Shown here: one piece after another, positions 7,338 to 14,288 of the stretch | Layout: each line of letters opens with the position of its first letter | How positions within the stretch are numbered: the stretch's first letter is position 1 | NCBI GenBank assembly: GCA_001464165.1 | Contig: LNEX01000506.1 | Location: forward strand, 1-17,067 | DNA from: a bacterium Ga0077546 | GTDB lineage: Bacteria > Cyanobacteriota > Vampirovibrionia > Obscuribacterales > Obscuribacteraceae | Direction: 5' to 3' | DNA: 17,067 nucleotides | Notes under the pieces: model-generated | Seen by the model: the letters and a program-made list of their open reading frames with translations, nothing else | Databases searched by the model: none | What the model was told of the DNA's origin: nothing | Made by a program: the position numbers and the translations under genes

Positions 7338-8360
7338 CTAGTTATTAGCTTTGTGATTGATTTTATCTATAATCGAGCCTGAGACCGGCCCTTCGCTAAA
7401 GTATGGTCCCGAAATTGCTTCGCCGTCACTTGACCAATCAAACATCATCCAACAGTTGGTCTTGCCCACAGAGTCAGCTGGAAGCGGCTTGAATGGCTGA
7501 ACTTTAGTGAAGAATTGGCGCAACTGACTCTCAGCTTCTGGTTGTTCTTTCTCTCCACCAATCTGCAAGTCAACTATCTCTCCGGTTTGATCAATCTTAA
7601 TGGCGGCATAAATGCTCTTACCTTTAGAGTCAGCGCTCCTGAGTGCTTTCTCTCGCTTCCACAATTTCATCGTACGATCTAGAAGATCATCTCTTTCGCT
7701 CGGAGACCAATTTTTGTCGTCGTCATTAGTCGAACCCATTCCCGAAGAAGAAGAAGAAACACCGCCATCTTGAGCGCCAGCATTTGCGCCAGCTCTCTCG
7801 CTATCTTTTCTGTCATCGCGATCGGGATTCAAACCCGATGATTGGCTAAACTTGCCATCTTTGCCCTCACTTTCGAATTTCCAAAAATCCTTATCAATTT
7901 TCCACTCGCCATTTTCTTTGACTAGAGCCACCTGCCCCTTAAGTGACCACTTAGCGTCGGGCTTAATCATTTCTTTGTATGACTTAGGAATCTCCACCGC
8001 TTCAATATCAAAAATCTGCCGTGTCGCAGTGCTCAAAGCAGCGTCTTTACCGACCACTTTGATCTGGCTAGGCTCTTGGCCGCCAAGGGCTGCTGCCAAT
8101 TTCATCATCATGGCAAACTCTTCGGGCTTTTCTTTACGCTCTTTCTCAAATTCAAGCTGCTTTGCCACAATGCGCTTAGAGAAGAAACCATGGACCTCAA
8201 GAGGAAACTTGGTCTTCGCCTTAGCAGCATAGTATTGCAAGATAAATTGCGCAGGATCGCTCACAGTAGCAGCAATAACAGGCAGACTAAGAGCTAGCGA
8301 AGCTGAAAGAGACAGAGCCAAAGTGACTATCTTCTTTGAGTTTCCGGCTGAGGGTTTCAT
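7338..8360 (-). CDS. Secreted protein with TonB-C-like C-terminal domain
   Basis: A 340-aa protein with a clear Sec signal peptide (positive start, hydrophobic 11-29, probable cleavage after Ala30 in PVIA-A). It has no lipobox. The globular region at 31-160 resembles small NTF2-like or stress-response domains only loosely. Residues 165-215 form a charged, serine- and glycine-rich linker. The end (about 248-310) has an AAIKIDQTGEIVDLQIGG strand pattern and a QPFKPLP turn that recall TonB C-terminal folds. There is no transmembrane anchor and no ExbB/D partner nearby, so classic TonB energy coupling is unlikely. AAAGGAG 6 nt before the ATG supports the start. The gap to kinase 1 is 17 nt, so it may work in the periplasm as a partner of that kinase; this is inferred from position. 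Confidence 0.75.
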   Translation of the reverse strand: MKPSAGNSKKIVTLALSLSASLALSLPVIAATVSDPAQFILQYYAAKAKTKFPLEVHGFFSKRIVAKQLEFEKERKEKPEEFAMMMKLAAALGGQEPSQIKVVGKDAALSTATRQIFDIEAVEIPKSYKEMIKPDAKWSLKGQVALVKENGEWKIDKDFWKFESEGKDGKFSQSSGLNPDRDDRKDSERAGANAGAQDGGVSSSSSGMGSTNDDDKNWSPSERDDLLDRTMKLWKREKALRSADSKGKSIYAAIKIDQTGEIVDLQIGGEKEQPEAESQLRQFFTKVQPFKPLPADSVGKTNCWMMFDWSSDGEAISGPYFSEGPVSGSIIDKINHKANN

Positions 8361-8636
8361 TATTTGCTCCTTTCGAGCTAAGTAGTGATAAGTGCAAGTT
8401 AAACGAGAACGTGGCGTGAACTAAGTAAGATCATGAACGTCAAAGTAGAAAAATTAGGCCTTAGTTGCTTTCTTACTAGCGAAACTTATTGTTAGCCTTG
8501 AAGCGTACATATCATAACCAAAACCCCACTTTAATTAGCTGGAAACTCAAAGAAAGCTACGCAATCATCAATCTAGAAATTTTAAACTGCCAACTGGGCA
8601 GTTTAATCTCCTACCGACAATCTAACCAACAAGCTC
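8361..8636. other. Intergenic region between divergent genes
   Basis: About 276 nt between the secreted-protein gene (minus) and the small basic hypothetical (plus). It holds the minus-strand ribosome binding site (8367-8373) and the strong hairpin at 8582-8606. I found no convincing promoter pair on either strand. Confidence 0.5.
8582..8606 (+). repeat. Perfect 10-bp hairpin in the leader of the small basic hypothetical
   Basis: TTAAACTGCC (8582-8591) pairs perfectly with GGCAGTTTAA (8597-8606) over the loop AACTG. It lies 30 nt before the ATG at 8637. The sequence after it (TCTCCTACCGACAATC) is not a T-run, so it is unlikely to be a terminator. It could be an operator or an mRNA leader structure. 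Confidence 0.6.
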
Positions 8637-9080
8637 ATGGCACAAAACAAACAGCGTTTAGTTGGCGACTCGACCGAGTTGGCCATCAGACAGGCGATAA
8701 AGACCGGCGTCTTGACACGCGTACTGAGATTTTTAGGGAAAACCTCACTCAAGGTCTCACTAGGCATCTGGTCACTATCCCAGCTAAGAAAGGAAAGCAA
8801 AGACGCCCTTGACTGCTGGGAAAGCGCTTGCCAATTAACCAATCAAGCGATCACTGTCAAAACAGCCGCAGCATCCAAGCTAAACGGCTTTCATTCTTGG
8901 CTTGCAGCCTTAGAACCCGAGTACAAGACGCGCCATTCGGCCGCTTTGCATGCCCGCCAACGCAAGCTCGAAATCGCAGCCTACGAAGCCAATTACAACT
9001 TCACCGCACTGGACCAGCAAGAGCGGCGTTGGATAAAGCGACTAATCAAACTAAAGAGGCTCGGTCACCTCGTTTTCTAA
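8637..9080 (+). CDS. Small basic hypothetical protein
   Basis: A 147-aa protein, rich in Lys/Arg, predicted to be mostly helical. A weakly hydrophobic stretch at about 36-50 (TSLKVSLGIWSLSQL) is too short and polar to call a membrane segment with confidence. The C-terminus (RRWIKRLIKLKRLGHLVF) is strongly basic and amphipathic and could bind membrane or nucleic acid. I do not recognise the family. The ATG has no Shine-Dalgarno; a perfect hairpin precedes it. A bidirectional terminator follows at 9186. A 30-codon frame starts on its stop codon (TAATG). It could be a lineage-specific protein. Confidence 0.55.
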   Translation: MAQNKQRLVGDSTELAIRQAIKTGVLTRVLRFLGKTSLKVSLGIWSLSQLRKESKDALDCWESACQLTNQAITVKTAAASKLNGFHSWLAALEPEYKTRHSAALHARQRKLEIAAYEANYNFTALDQQERRWIKRLIKLKRLGHLVF

Positions 9081-9185
9081 TGCAAAACTTCAAAACAAAA
9101 CTATGCGCAACAAAACCAAGGTTGCTACTTTCCGAGGCGGTAAGCAACCAAGTGATTGATTTCCTTTGTTGAATTTGGATTTCTC

Positions 9186-9223
9186 AAAAGGGAAGATTTT
9201 TTCGAAAAAATCTTCCCTTTTTT
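9186..9223. terminator. Bidirectional intrinsic terminator
   Basis: A perfect 36-nt palindrome (9186-9221, centred on TTCGAA) with GGGAAG/CTTCCC in the stem, A-tract on one side and T-tract on the other. It lies between the convergent small basic gene and kinase 2 and can serve both strands. Confidence 0.85.
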
Positions 9224-9264
9224 GACGCCGCATTGACTCATCAAAAACCTGACATGCTACTTCA

Positions 9265-11109
9265 TCAACCCTTCGCTACTTTAAACCAGAAACGTGCACC
9301 GCCACTAGGAGCCTCATCTACGCCGATTTGCCCACCGTGCATCGAGACAATTGACTGACAAATGGAAAGACCTAGTCCAAATCCTGACTTTTGATCGCGC
9401 CTAGCGTCTGCCTGCCTAAAACGCTCAAAGATCTCAGCACGTGCAGCTGCAGGTACACCAGGGCCTTGGTCGCTAACACTGATTAAAACATAGTTCTCTA
9501 GCTCTTCAGCCTCAATAGTAATAGCGCCATTATTGGGCGAATAGCGAATAGCATTGGCGACGAGATTAGTCAGCACTTGCGTCAAATAATGAGCATCACA
9601 GGTAACTACAAGACCGTGATCAAGACCAGAAATTGCAATGCCCTTCTCTTCACGCTGAGCCAAAGTAGAGCTTATCGCCTCGCTAACAAGCACCTGCAAA
9701 GGCACCGCTTCTAGTTTCAGCTCAATAGTACCGGCTTCAAGTTTATCTAGGTCGAGCAGTTTACCGACCATTTCTAAGAGTCGATAGGTATTGTCCTCAG
9801 CCAGTTGCAAACGACTCGCCAGTTCAGCACTGACAGGGCCGTAGCGACCAAGACGAGACAATTGCAAGACCCCGCTAATGGTGGTAAGAGGTGTGCGTAT
9901 GTCATGGCTCACCATGGTATAGAATTGACGCTTTAAGTTCTCAAGCTTATAGCGCTCCGTAACGTCAATAATTGTGGCAAGAATGCACTTGCCGTCAGGG
10001 CCTTCGAAGTCAGTTGTGGCCACTTCAACAGCAATAATTTCTTGCTCTGAAGATACTGCCTCCATCGCCATCGGATGGCTACCAGTAGCAGTTTTGAGTT
10101 TTTCAAGCAAAGACTCGCCTTTAGCCTGCTTAGCAAAGAGCTTTTCTATGGAAGTCTCGGTCAAGGCGTCATTCTGATAGCCAAAAAGCTTTTCAGCAGC
10201 TGGGTTCAGAGATTGAATTCGGCCCTGTTGATCGGTGACAACCAAAGCCGCTGGTATGTTGTTAATCAATCCCTCAAGCCGCTCTTTGCTATCTTTCAAC
10301 AAAGCATTCATATGTTTTTCTTTGGTACGAGCATCGGTAAGCGCCTCGGCCATAGTGTGAAAGAAAGCATCAAGCTCACCGATTTCATCACGACTACCCA
10401 AAGGCTCTAAAAGTGACTTGTCTGCGGCAAAACGCCTTGTGTTTTCCTTCACCAGATTAAGCTTAGATACGGTGCCACGCACAAAGACAATAGCCAATAG
10501 CAATGCCACCATGGCATTAACCAAAACTGTCATGTCAGTTGCTTGTTCTACCTTCTTGCGATAAGACTCTTCTCGCCCACTAGCGTCGGTCACTTTTGCT
10601 TGCTCAGAAAGTCCGAGGTCTTTAAGAGCTGTAAAAAGCTCTCTAGCAACATCGCGGAAGTGAATATTGCGCATTAAATCATCAGAGATAGTTGCAACTT
10701 GCCCGTGTTCATCAGGGTTGAACTGCGACTCTTTCAGAGCAACGATATAATCACGCGAGAGAAAGCGCAGACGATCAGCCTTCTCTTTATCATGCTCCCT
10801 CTTTTCTATGATGTCAGCTAGCTCATCATTGCCTTTGATCAGGTTCTCTTCGTACTTTTCAAAATAATGACGATTGATCGACTGGCCATAGAGCTTAAAT
10901 TGCATCAGTGACTGAAAGCCATAGAAGCTATATAGCAGAGTTTGGTTAACGCGATTAACGACTTCTCGACGAACATCAAGCTCTTCAGTCTGCCGCTGCA
11001 ATTCAGCCAAATCGCCTTTGAGCTTGAGGTAGACGCCACCCTGAATAACCAGAGGAAGCGCAACCATCAATATGCCTTTATGTGCGAGCTTGAGTTGGAG
11101 GAATGGCAT
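9265..11109 (-). CDS. Sensor histidine kinase 2 (HAMP-PAS-HisKA-HATPase)
   Basis: An intact 614-aa membrane histidine kinase. Layout: first membrane segment about 12-28; helical extracytoplasmic region about 30-192; second membrane segment about 193-211; HAMP about 212-262; PAS about 275-385; HisKA with phospho-accepting His402 (SHDIRTPL); HATPase with Asn519 (ANAIRYSP), DQGPGVP (547-553) and GFGLGLSI (576-583). It is a close paralogue of kinase 1 over its whole length. The external region has no named sensor fold I can recognise. The ATG at 11109 sits in the first of two tandem 14-nt copies and has no Shine-Dalgarno, so translation may be weak or controlled. A TATAAT lies at 11177-11172. It is a likely partner for one of the two regulators. 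Confidence 0.93.
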   Translation of the reverse strand: MPFLQLKLAHKGILMVALPLVIQGGVYLKLKGDLAELQRQTEELDVRREVVNRVNQTLLYSFYGFQSLMQFKLYGQSINRHYFEKYEENLIKGNDELADIIEKREHDKEKADRLRFLSRDYIVALKESQFNPDEHGQVATISDDLMRNIHFRDVARELFTALKDLGLSEQAKVTDASGREESYRKKVEQATDMTVLVNAMVALLLAIVFVRGTVSKLNLVKENTRRFAADKSLLEPLGSRDEIGELDAFFHTMAEALTDARTKEKHMNALLKDSKERLEGLINNIPAALVVTDQQGRIQSLNPAAEKLFGYQNDALTETSIEKLFAKQAKGESLLEKLKTATGSHPMAMEAVSSEQEIIAVEVATTDFEGPDGKCILATIIDVTERYKLENLKRQFYTMVSHDIRTPLTTISGVLQLSRLGRYGPVSAELASRLQLAEDNTYRLLEMVGKLLDLDKLEAGTIELKLEAVPLQVLVSEAISSTLAQREEKGIAISGLDHGLVVTCDAHYLTQVLTNLVANAIRYSPNNGAITIEAEELENYVLISVSDQGPGVPAAARAEIFERFRQADARRDQKSGFGLGLSICQSIVSMHGGQIGVDEAPSGGARFWFKVAKG

Positions 11110-11124
11110 CGGGGGAATGGCATC
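11097..11124. repeat. Tandem 14-nt duplication across the kinase 2 start codon
   Basis: GGAGGAATGGCATC (11097-11110) and GGGGGAATGGCATC (11111-11124) differ at one base. On the minus strand each copy contributes an ATG, and the two ATGs are 14 nt apart and so out of frame with each other. Confidence 0.75.
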
Positions 11125-11171
11125 TATGTATTACTGCTACTGCTAATGCTGCTGACGCAAAGCGTAGACCA

Positions 11172-11177
11172 ATTATA
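11172..11177 (-). promoter_or_regulatory. Predicted -10 element of kinase 2
   Basis: A consensus TATAAT on the minus strand, about 62 nt before the ATG. No good -35 is found at 16-18 nt, so activator dependence is possible. Confidence 0.4.
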
Positions 11178-11295
11178 ACCGCCCGATCAGTAAGCTGAGT
11201 TACTTAACAATAGGACCCTGTTACCTCAGTTAGTTTACAAAGAGTCTTTGGCCCAAATATCCAGGCAAATTCATGGTGATTGTCCCAAATAAACT

Positions 11296-11324
11296 TTGTC
11301 TGGGGCTCTGCCGACGTCTAAATT
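11296..11324 (+). promoter_or_regulatory. Possible promoter of the S1-domain gene
   Basis: TTGTCT (11296-11301), 17 nt, then TAAATT (11319-11324). If real, the leader of the S1 gene is about 230 nt long and includes the tandem repeats and both hairpins described below. Confidence 0.35.
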
Positions 11325-11440
11325 GGTGACATATCTCCATCTGCAATTCAATTCCTGAGGCCACTGTCTAACCTCCCTAAAAGCCCAGCAAGCCTAATCT
11401 CAAGTAATTAAACCTTCCAGCAGTGAAGGGCGGATGGAGC

Positions 11441-11494
11441 AACAGCATTGCCAACACCTTTATCAACAACTTTATCAGCACTTTTACCAACACC
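11441..11494 (+). repeat. About 4.5 tandem 12-nt repeats in the S1 gene leader
   Basis: The units are AACAGCATTGCC (11441), AACACCTTTATC (11453), AACAACTTTATC (11465), AGCACTTTTACC (11477) and the half unit AACACC (11489). They follow one another without gaps and end at the base of the next hairpin. On the RNA they would be unpaired, A/C/U-rich sites, suitable for binding by an S1-type protein. Confidence 0.6.
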
Positions 11495-11531
11495 CGCGCT
11501 CAAGTATGAGTGCGGTCTTTCTTTCATTTTT
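11494..11531 (+). terminator. Terminator-like hairpin in the S1 gene leader (candidate attenuator)
   Basis: CCGCGCTCA (11494-11502) pairs with TGAGTGCGG (11507-11515) over the loop AGTA, with one G-U pair. It is followed by a T-rich stretch TCTTTCTTTCATTTTT (11516-11531). It lies 34 nt before the S1 gene start with no gene ending just upstream on this strand, so attenuation is possible. Confidence 0.5.
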
Positions 11532-11535
11532 AATC

Positions 11536-11549
11536 GCTCGGCAACGAGC
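11536..11549 (+). promoter_or_regulatory. GCAA-loop hairpin 15 nt before the S1 gene start
   Basis: GCTCG-GCAA-CGAGC, a 5-bp stem with a GNRA tetraloop, followed by ACAAATCTAATCAAA and the ATG. The same layout (stem, ACAAA, ATG at 15-16 nt) precedes genes 12862 and 14289. Confidence 0.5.
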
Positions 11550-11564
11550 ACAAATCTAATCAAA

Positions 11565-12773
11565 ATGTCAAACGTAACATCAAAAGCAGCGAAGAAAATC
11601 AAAAACGCTAACAAAAAATTGTTCGGCTTTGCCCGTCTGCAAACAATCGATCCTTCCTTCCTTAAAGAAAACGAACTTGAAACTGCGCGCATACAACACG
11701 AACAAATGACTGCGTTGTTGAGCGGCAGCAACCTGCATGCCATTCCCAGCCGCAAAGATTTTATTGAAGGCGAAATCACCATCCAGACAAAAAAAGGTAG
11801 CTACGTAGCCATTGGTCAAAAATACGACGCTTTCGTACCGTTGAGCGAAGTAGGTGACTTAACAGTTGGCGAACGTGGCAACTTCTGGGTAATGTCAAAT
11901 CAAACCAAAGAAGGCATGGTTACCCTTTCGCACGTGCAAGCACAGGCCTGGGAAAAGCTGAAAGAAATCAGCGAAAATGGTGAACACGTTGAAGCACGAG
12001 TATTCGCCTTGGCCATGGACCGTCGCAGCCAGAGAGTATCAGGGGTGCGTATCGTCTTTGAAGACGCCAGCTTGAAGGGTATTCGCGGATTTATCCCGAA
12101 CACCGAACTGGCCATCGGCAGCGATCCACGCAACATGGTCGACTCTGTGATCACAGCCAAAGTGCAGGGCGTCGATCCTCACAAAGGAGGAGAATTTGGC
12201 TACGTCGTTTTAAGCCAAAGAGATGCAGCCAAAGACATAGCAAGCAAACACATTGCTAGCTTCACTACTGGTGACATCGTCTCTGGCACTGTGCTGAAGT
12301 TCATCAAAGCTTCTGTCAACGACAAAGACATGAGCGTATTGGTTAACATCGGCAACGGCGTCACCGGTCTGATCTACCGCACCGAAGTGACCGGCTATCC
12401 TCGCAGAAAAGCCAATGACGTTTTAAAAGTTGGGGAAGAAATTGAAGTGGAAGTAACCAAGGTTCAACCTGAGCTGCAACGCATCTCTCTATCGATGAAA
12501 GCCTTGGGTAAAAAACGCACACTGAGCGCCCTAGAGCCAGGCTTGATCGTAGAAGGCGACATCGTGAACACAGCCAGCTACGGATTCTTCGTTCACATTG
12601 GTGGCGGCGTAGAAGGCCTACTTCACGTGAGTGACTTGGCCAACGAAGCCAGTGGCAAGAAAGAGTCGTTCAAAATTGGCGACCACACCCAGGTTGTGGT
12701 GTTGAGCATAGGCGAAAATGGTGCACGTATCGCTCTTGGCCGCAGACAAGTTGTGGCAGCAGCCAAGAAGTAA
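11565..12773 (+). CDS. S1 RNA-binding domain protein (ribosomal protein S1-like, four S1 repeats)
   Basis: A 402-aa cytoplasmic protein with a basic N-terminus (KAAKKIKNANKK) and four S1-type OB folds at about 65-122, 136-218, 235-312 and 325-394. The last two are canonical (VSGTVLKFIK, GVTGLIYRTEV, RISLSMKA; VEGDIVNTASYGFFVHIGGG, GLLHVSDL). The first two are more divergent, as in the ribosome-docking repeats of S1. The length is between cyanobacterial S1 (three repeats) and E. coli S1 (six), so it may be the genome's ribosomal S1 or a paralogue. Reading continues upstream to a TTG at 11448, but that part is low complexity and matches the 12-nt repeats. ATG 11565 is chosen because the lysine-rich S1-like N-terminus starts there. 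No Shine-Dalgarno is present. It is probably the first gene of the cluster. Confidence 0.85.
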   Translation: MSNVTSKAAKKIKNANKKLFGFARLQTIDPSFLKENELETARIQHEQMTALLSGSNLHAIPSRKDFIEGEITIQTKKGSYVAIGQKYDAFVPLSEVGDLTVGERGNFWVMSNQTKEGMVTLSHVQAQAWEKLKEISENGEHVEARVFALAMDRRSQRVSGVRIVFEDASLKGIRGFIPNTELAIGSDPRNMVDSVITAKVQGVDPHKGGEFGYVVLSQRDAAKDIASKHIASFTTGDIVSGTVLKFIKASVNDKDMSVLVNIGNGVTGLIYRTEVTGYPRRKANDVLKVGEEIEVEVTKVQPELQRISLSMKALGKKRTLSALEPGLIVEGDIVNTASYGFFVHIGGGVEGLLHVSDLANEASGKKESFKIGDHTQVVVLSIGENGARIALGRRQVVAAAKK

Positions 12774-12820
12774 TGCGTTTGAAATAATGCACTCGAAGTA
12801 ATTCTTTTACTGTTTAACCA

Positions 12821-12846
12821 GCGCCATCAGTTTTTGCTGATGGCGC
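12821..12846 (+). promoter_or_regulatory. Strong hairpin between the S1 gene and gene 12862
   Basis: GCGCCATCAG (12821-12830) pairs perfectly with CTGATGGCGC (12837-12846). It is preceded by TTTAACCA and followed by ACAAACTCTTTTACT, then ATG 12862. No immediate T-run follows, so it is not a standard terminator, although it could still end some S1 transcripts. Confidence 0.65.
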
Positions 12847-12861
12847 ACAAACTCTTTTACT

Positions 12862-13263
12862 ATGATTGCGCAAATCTCAAAGTACAGCGACGAGCAGATT
12901 CTGGCCGCAGCCAAATGCCTTATCACTCCTCACCAGGCTAATCGGCTGACCAAAGCAGCGAGCCAAATGCTTCCCATTTCGGCAGTGCTAACTCTGACAG
13001 TACTGGCTGAAAGGGACTACGACAACCTGGTAGCAGAAGTGTCACATAACAACTTGAAAGAAACGGCAGTAGAAAGAGCACTCGCCACCATGGCGCAGTT
13101 CGAATCTGCAGAACAACAACAATTTGCACAGATGCTTCCCTTTGCCCCGACCAGCCCGAATTCTGGCTATAACTATGCCCCGCACTCTGCATGTTTTGAA
13201 GAGTCAGCTATTCAAGAAATCGAGCTGCTGAACCAGTTAGAGTTGCTCTATGGCACCAGGTAA
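12862..13263 (+). CDS. Hypothetical protein, S1-linked cluster
   Basis: A 133-aa soluble protein. The N-terminal 95 residues are predicted helical, with hydrophobic stretches such as LPISAVLTLTVLAE that are too short for a membrane span. The tail has a proline-rich turn (PFAPTSPNSGYNYAP) and a final acidic helix. There is no recognised motif. It lies 88 nt after the S1 gene on the same strand and has no Shine-Dalgarno; the start is defined by the hairpin-ACAAA-ATG leader shared with the S1 gene and gene 14289. A conserved hydrophobic pattern and good codon use argue that it is real. The function is unknown. Confidence 0.6.
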   Translation: MIAQISKYSDEQILAAAKCLITPHQANRLTKAASQMLPISAVLTLTVLAERDYDNLVAEVSHNNLKETAVERALATMAQFESAEQQQFAQMLPFAPTSPNSGYNYAPHSACFEESAIQEIELLNQLELLYGTR

Positions 13264-13267
13264 CTAT

Positions 13268-13294
13268 GCTTGACGTCATAAGAGCATGACAAGC
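13268..13294 (+). repeat. Hairpin just after gene 12862
   Basis: GCTT-(GAC)-GTCAT pairs with ATGAC-AAGC over AAGAGC, with a 3-nt bulge. It starts 5 nt after the stop codon at 13263. No T-run follows. It may protect a 3' end or be incidental. Confidence 0.35.
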
Positions 13295-13331
13295 AACAGC
13301 CTGCAACAAGTCGACAAGGTCTCCACAGCTA

Positions 13332-13364
13332 AAGCACTCGCCCATAAGCAATGGGTAAGTGCTT
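13332..13364 (+). promoter_or_regulatory. Two-part hairpin upstream of gene 13416
   Basis: AAGCACT/AGTGCTT (outer, 7 bp) and CCCAT/ATGGG (inner, 5 bp) with a small internal loop. It lies 51 nt before the ATG. T-rich sequence (TTTTCATCTTTTTT) follows after about 20 nt. Confidence 0.5.
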
Positions 13365-13415
13365 GTGCAGTCGCCGGTCAATTTAATTTTCATCTTTTTT
13401 CAAACGAACAAAACA

Positions 13416-14219
13416 ATGCAAAACAAAAGCAAAATCTCAGATATGCTGAGAGAGGTTATGCGCTTCTGCGGCGGTCATCAACCACACGATGAGGGTACAG
13501 AAGAGCTGCGGCAAATCCTGAAAAATATTCAGGCCCGCCCGAATAACGACCATCGCACGATTGTTGTGAGCAACGCCGCCTTAAAATGCGTAGACGAACA
13601 CGCCTGGCTGCAAATCGAATTGCAAGAGCTGAGAATAAAGCTCTTCTTCTTAGCGCACGACACTGAAAACTGCAGTGACTTGGTGCAAAGAGAAGAACTC
13701 ATGGTAGAAATGCTGGCGCTGACAAAGTTGCTTGGACACATCAAACTAGCAAGCAATCGACTCAGTGAAGGCAGTAAAGAGTTTTTGCTTCAGGCTATGA
13801 CTTTTGTCATGGCTCAAAGTAACTCACAACAGCCAGGATTACCGCCAGACAGCACAATTGCCCCACAGCTCAGAGCCTTGAACGAGGTTGTTGCCTCAGC
13901 ACAAGGGCAACTAGCTGCCACTACCGAAAGTGCCACTAACAACACGTTGCACAACGGCATAAGCGACAATTACGAAGACCAGGTCAACAGAAAGGCCTTA
14001 GCAGCGGTTATCGCCTTTGCCGAAAAGATGCTCAACCGAGCGATAAGCCTGAGCGAAGTAGCAATCAACACTTTGCCAATGTTCGGCACCCTCAGCGAAG
14101 ACAACGCCAAAACGCAGAAACAATGGCTTCTCGCTTACGCCATGACTGCGGCCACCATCGCAGATGCCTGCCTCAACATGTTGCAAGAGGCCGCGTTATC
14201 TTATGGCAGCGTTGCCTAA
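13416..14219 (+). CDS. Hypothetical helical protein, S1-linked cluster
   Basis: A 267-aa soluble, mostly alpha-helical protein. Helical, leucine-rich stretches at about 65-130 could form coiled-coil or bundle contacts. A polar, low-complexity linker (about 133-180, rich in Ser, Gln, Asn, Thr) leads to a second helical half (about 188-262). There is no signal peptide and no membrane span. I do not recognise a family. The ATG at 13416 is chosen over an upstream in-frame start at 13359 because the preceding residues are hydrophobic and phenylalanine-rich and come from T-rich leader sequence. No Shine-Dalgarno is seen; the context is CGAACAAAACA-ATG. It resembles gene 14604 in size and two-half helical layout, but I see no clear sequence identity. 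Confidence 0.6.
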   Translation: MQNKSKISDMLREVMRFCGGHQPHDEGTEELRQILKNIQARPNNDHRTIVVSNAALKCVDEHAWLQIELQELRIKLFFLAHDTENCSDLVQREELMVEMLALTKLLGHIKLASNRLSEGSKEFLLQAMTFVMAQSNSQQPGLPPDSTIAPQLRALNEVVASAQGQLAATTESATNNTLHNGISDNYEDQVNRKALAAVIAFAEKMLNRAISLSEVAINTLPMFGTLSEDNAKTQKQWLLAYAMTAATIADACLNMLQEAALSYGSVA

Positions 14220-14243
14220 TTTCATTTTTTAAATCAATAACCA

Positions 14244-14272
14244 GATGCTGGGGGCAACATGCTTCCAGCATC
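14244..14272 (+). promoter_or_regulatory. Strong hairpin between gene 13416 and gene 14289
   Basis: GATGCTGGGGGC (14244-14255) pairs with GCTTCCAGCATC (14261-14272) over AACAT: 12 bp with two G-U pairs. It is preceded by AATAACCA and followed by ACAAACTTTTTAAGTT, then ATG 14289. The flanks match those of the hairpin at 12821. Confidence 0.65.
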
Positions 14273-14288
14273 ACAAACTTTTTAAGTT

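Noticed and set aside
8489..8812. 107-codon plus-strand frame overlapping the small basic gene
   Set aside because: It crosses the perfect leader hairpin and lies mostly in another frame of gene 8637, which has the better composition.
11441..11494. Short CRISPR array
   Set aside because: The repeats are contiguous 12-mers with no spacers and no cas genes are nearby.
11448..11564. N-terminal extension of the S1-domain protein
   Set aside because: It starts at TTG without a ribosome binding site and is made of the 12-nt repeats and hairpins; it does not resemble S1 proteins.
13286..13492. 68-codon plus-strand frame before gene 13416
   Set aside because: It runs through the leader hairpin and overlaps the start of gene 13416 by 77 nt; no protein features seen.
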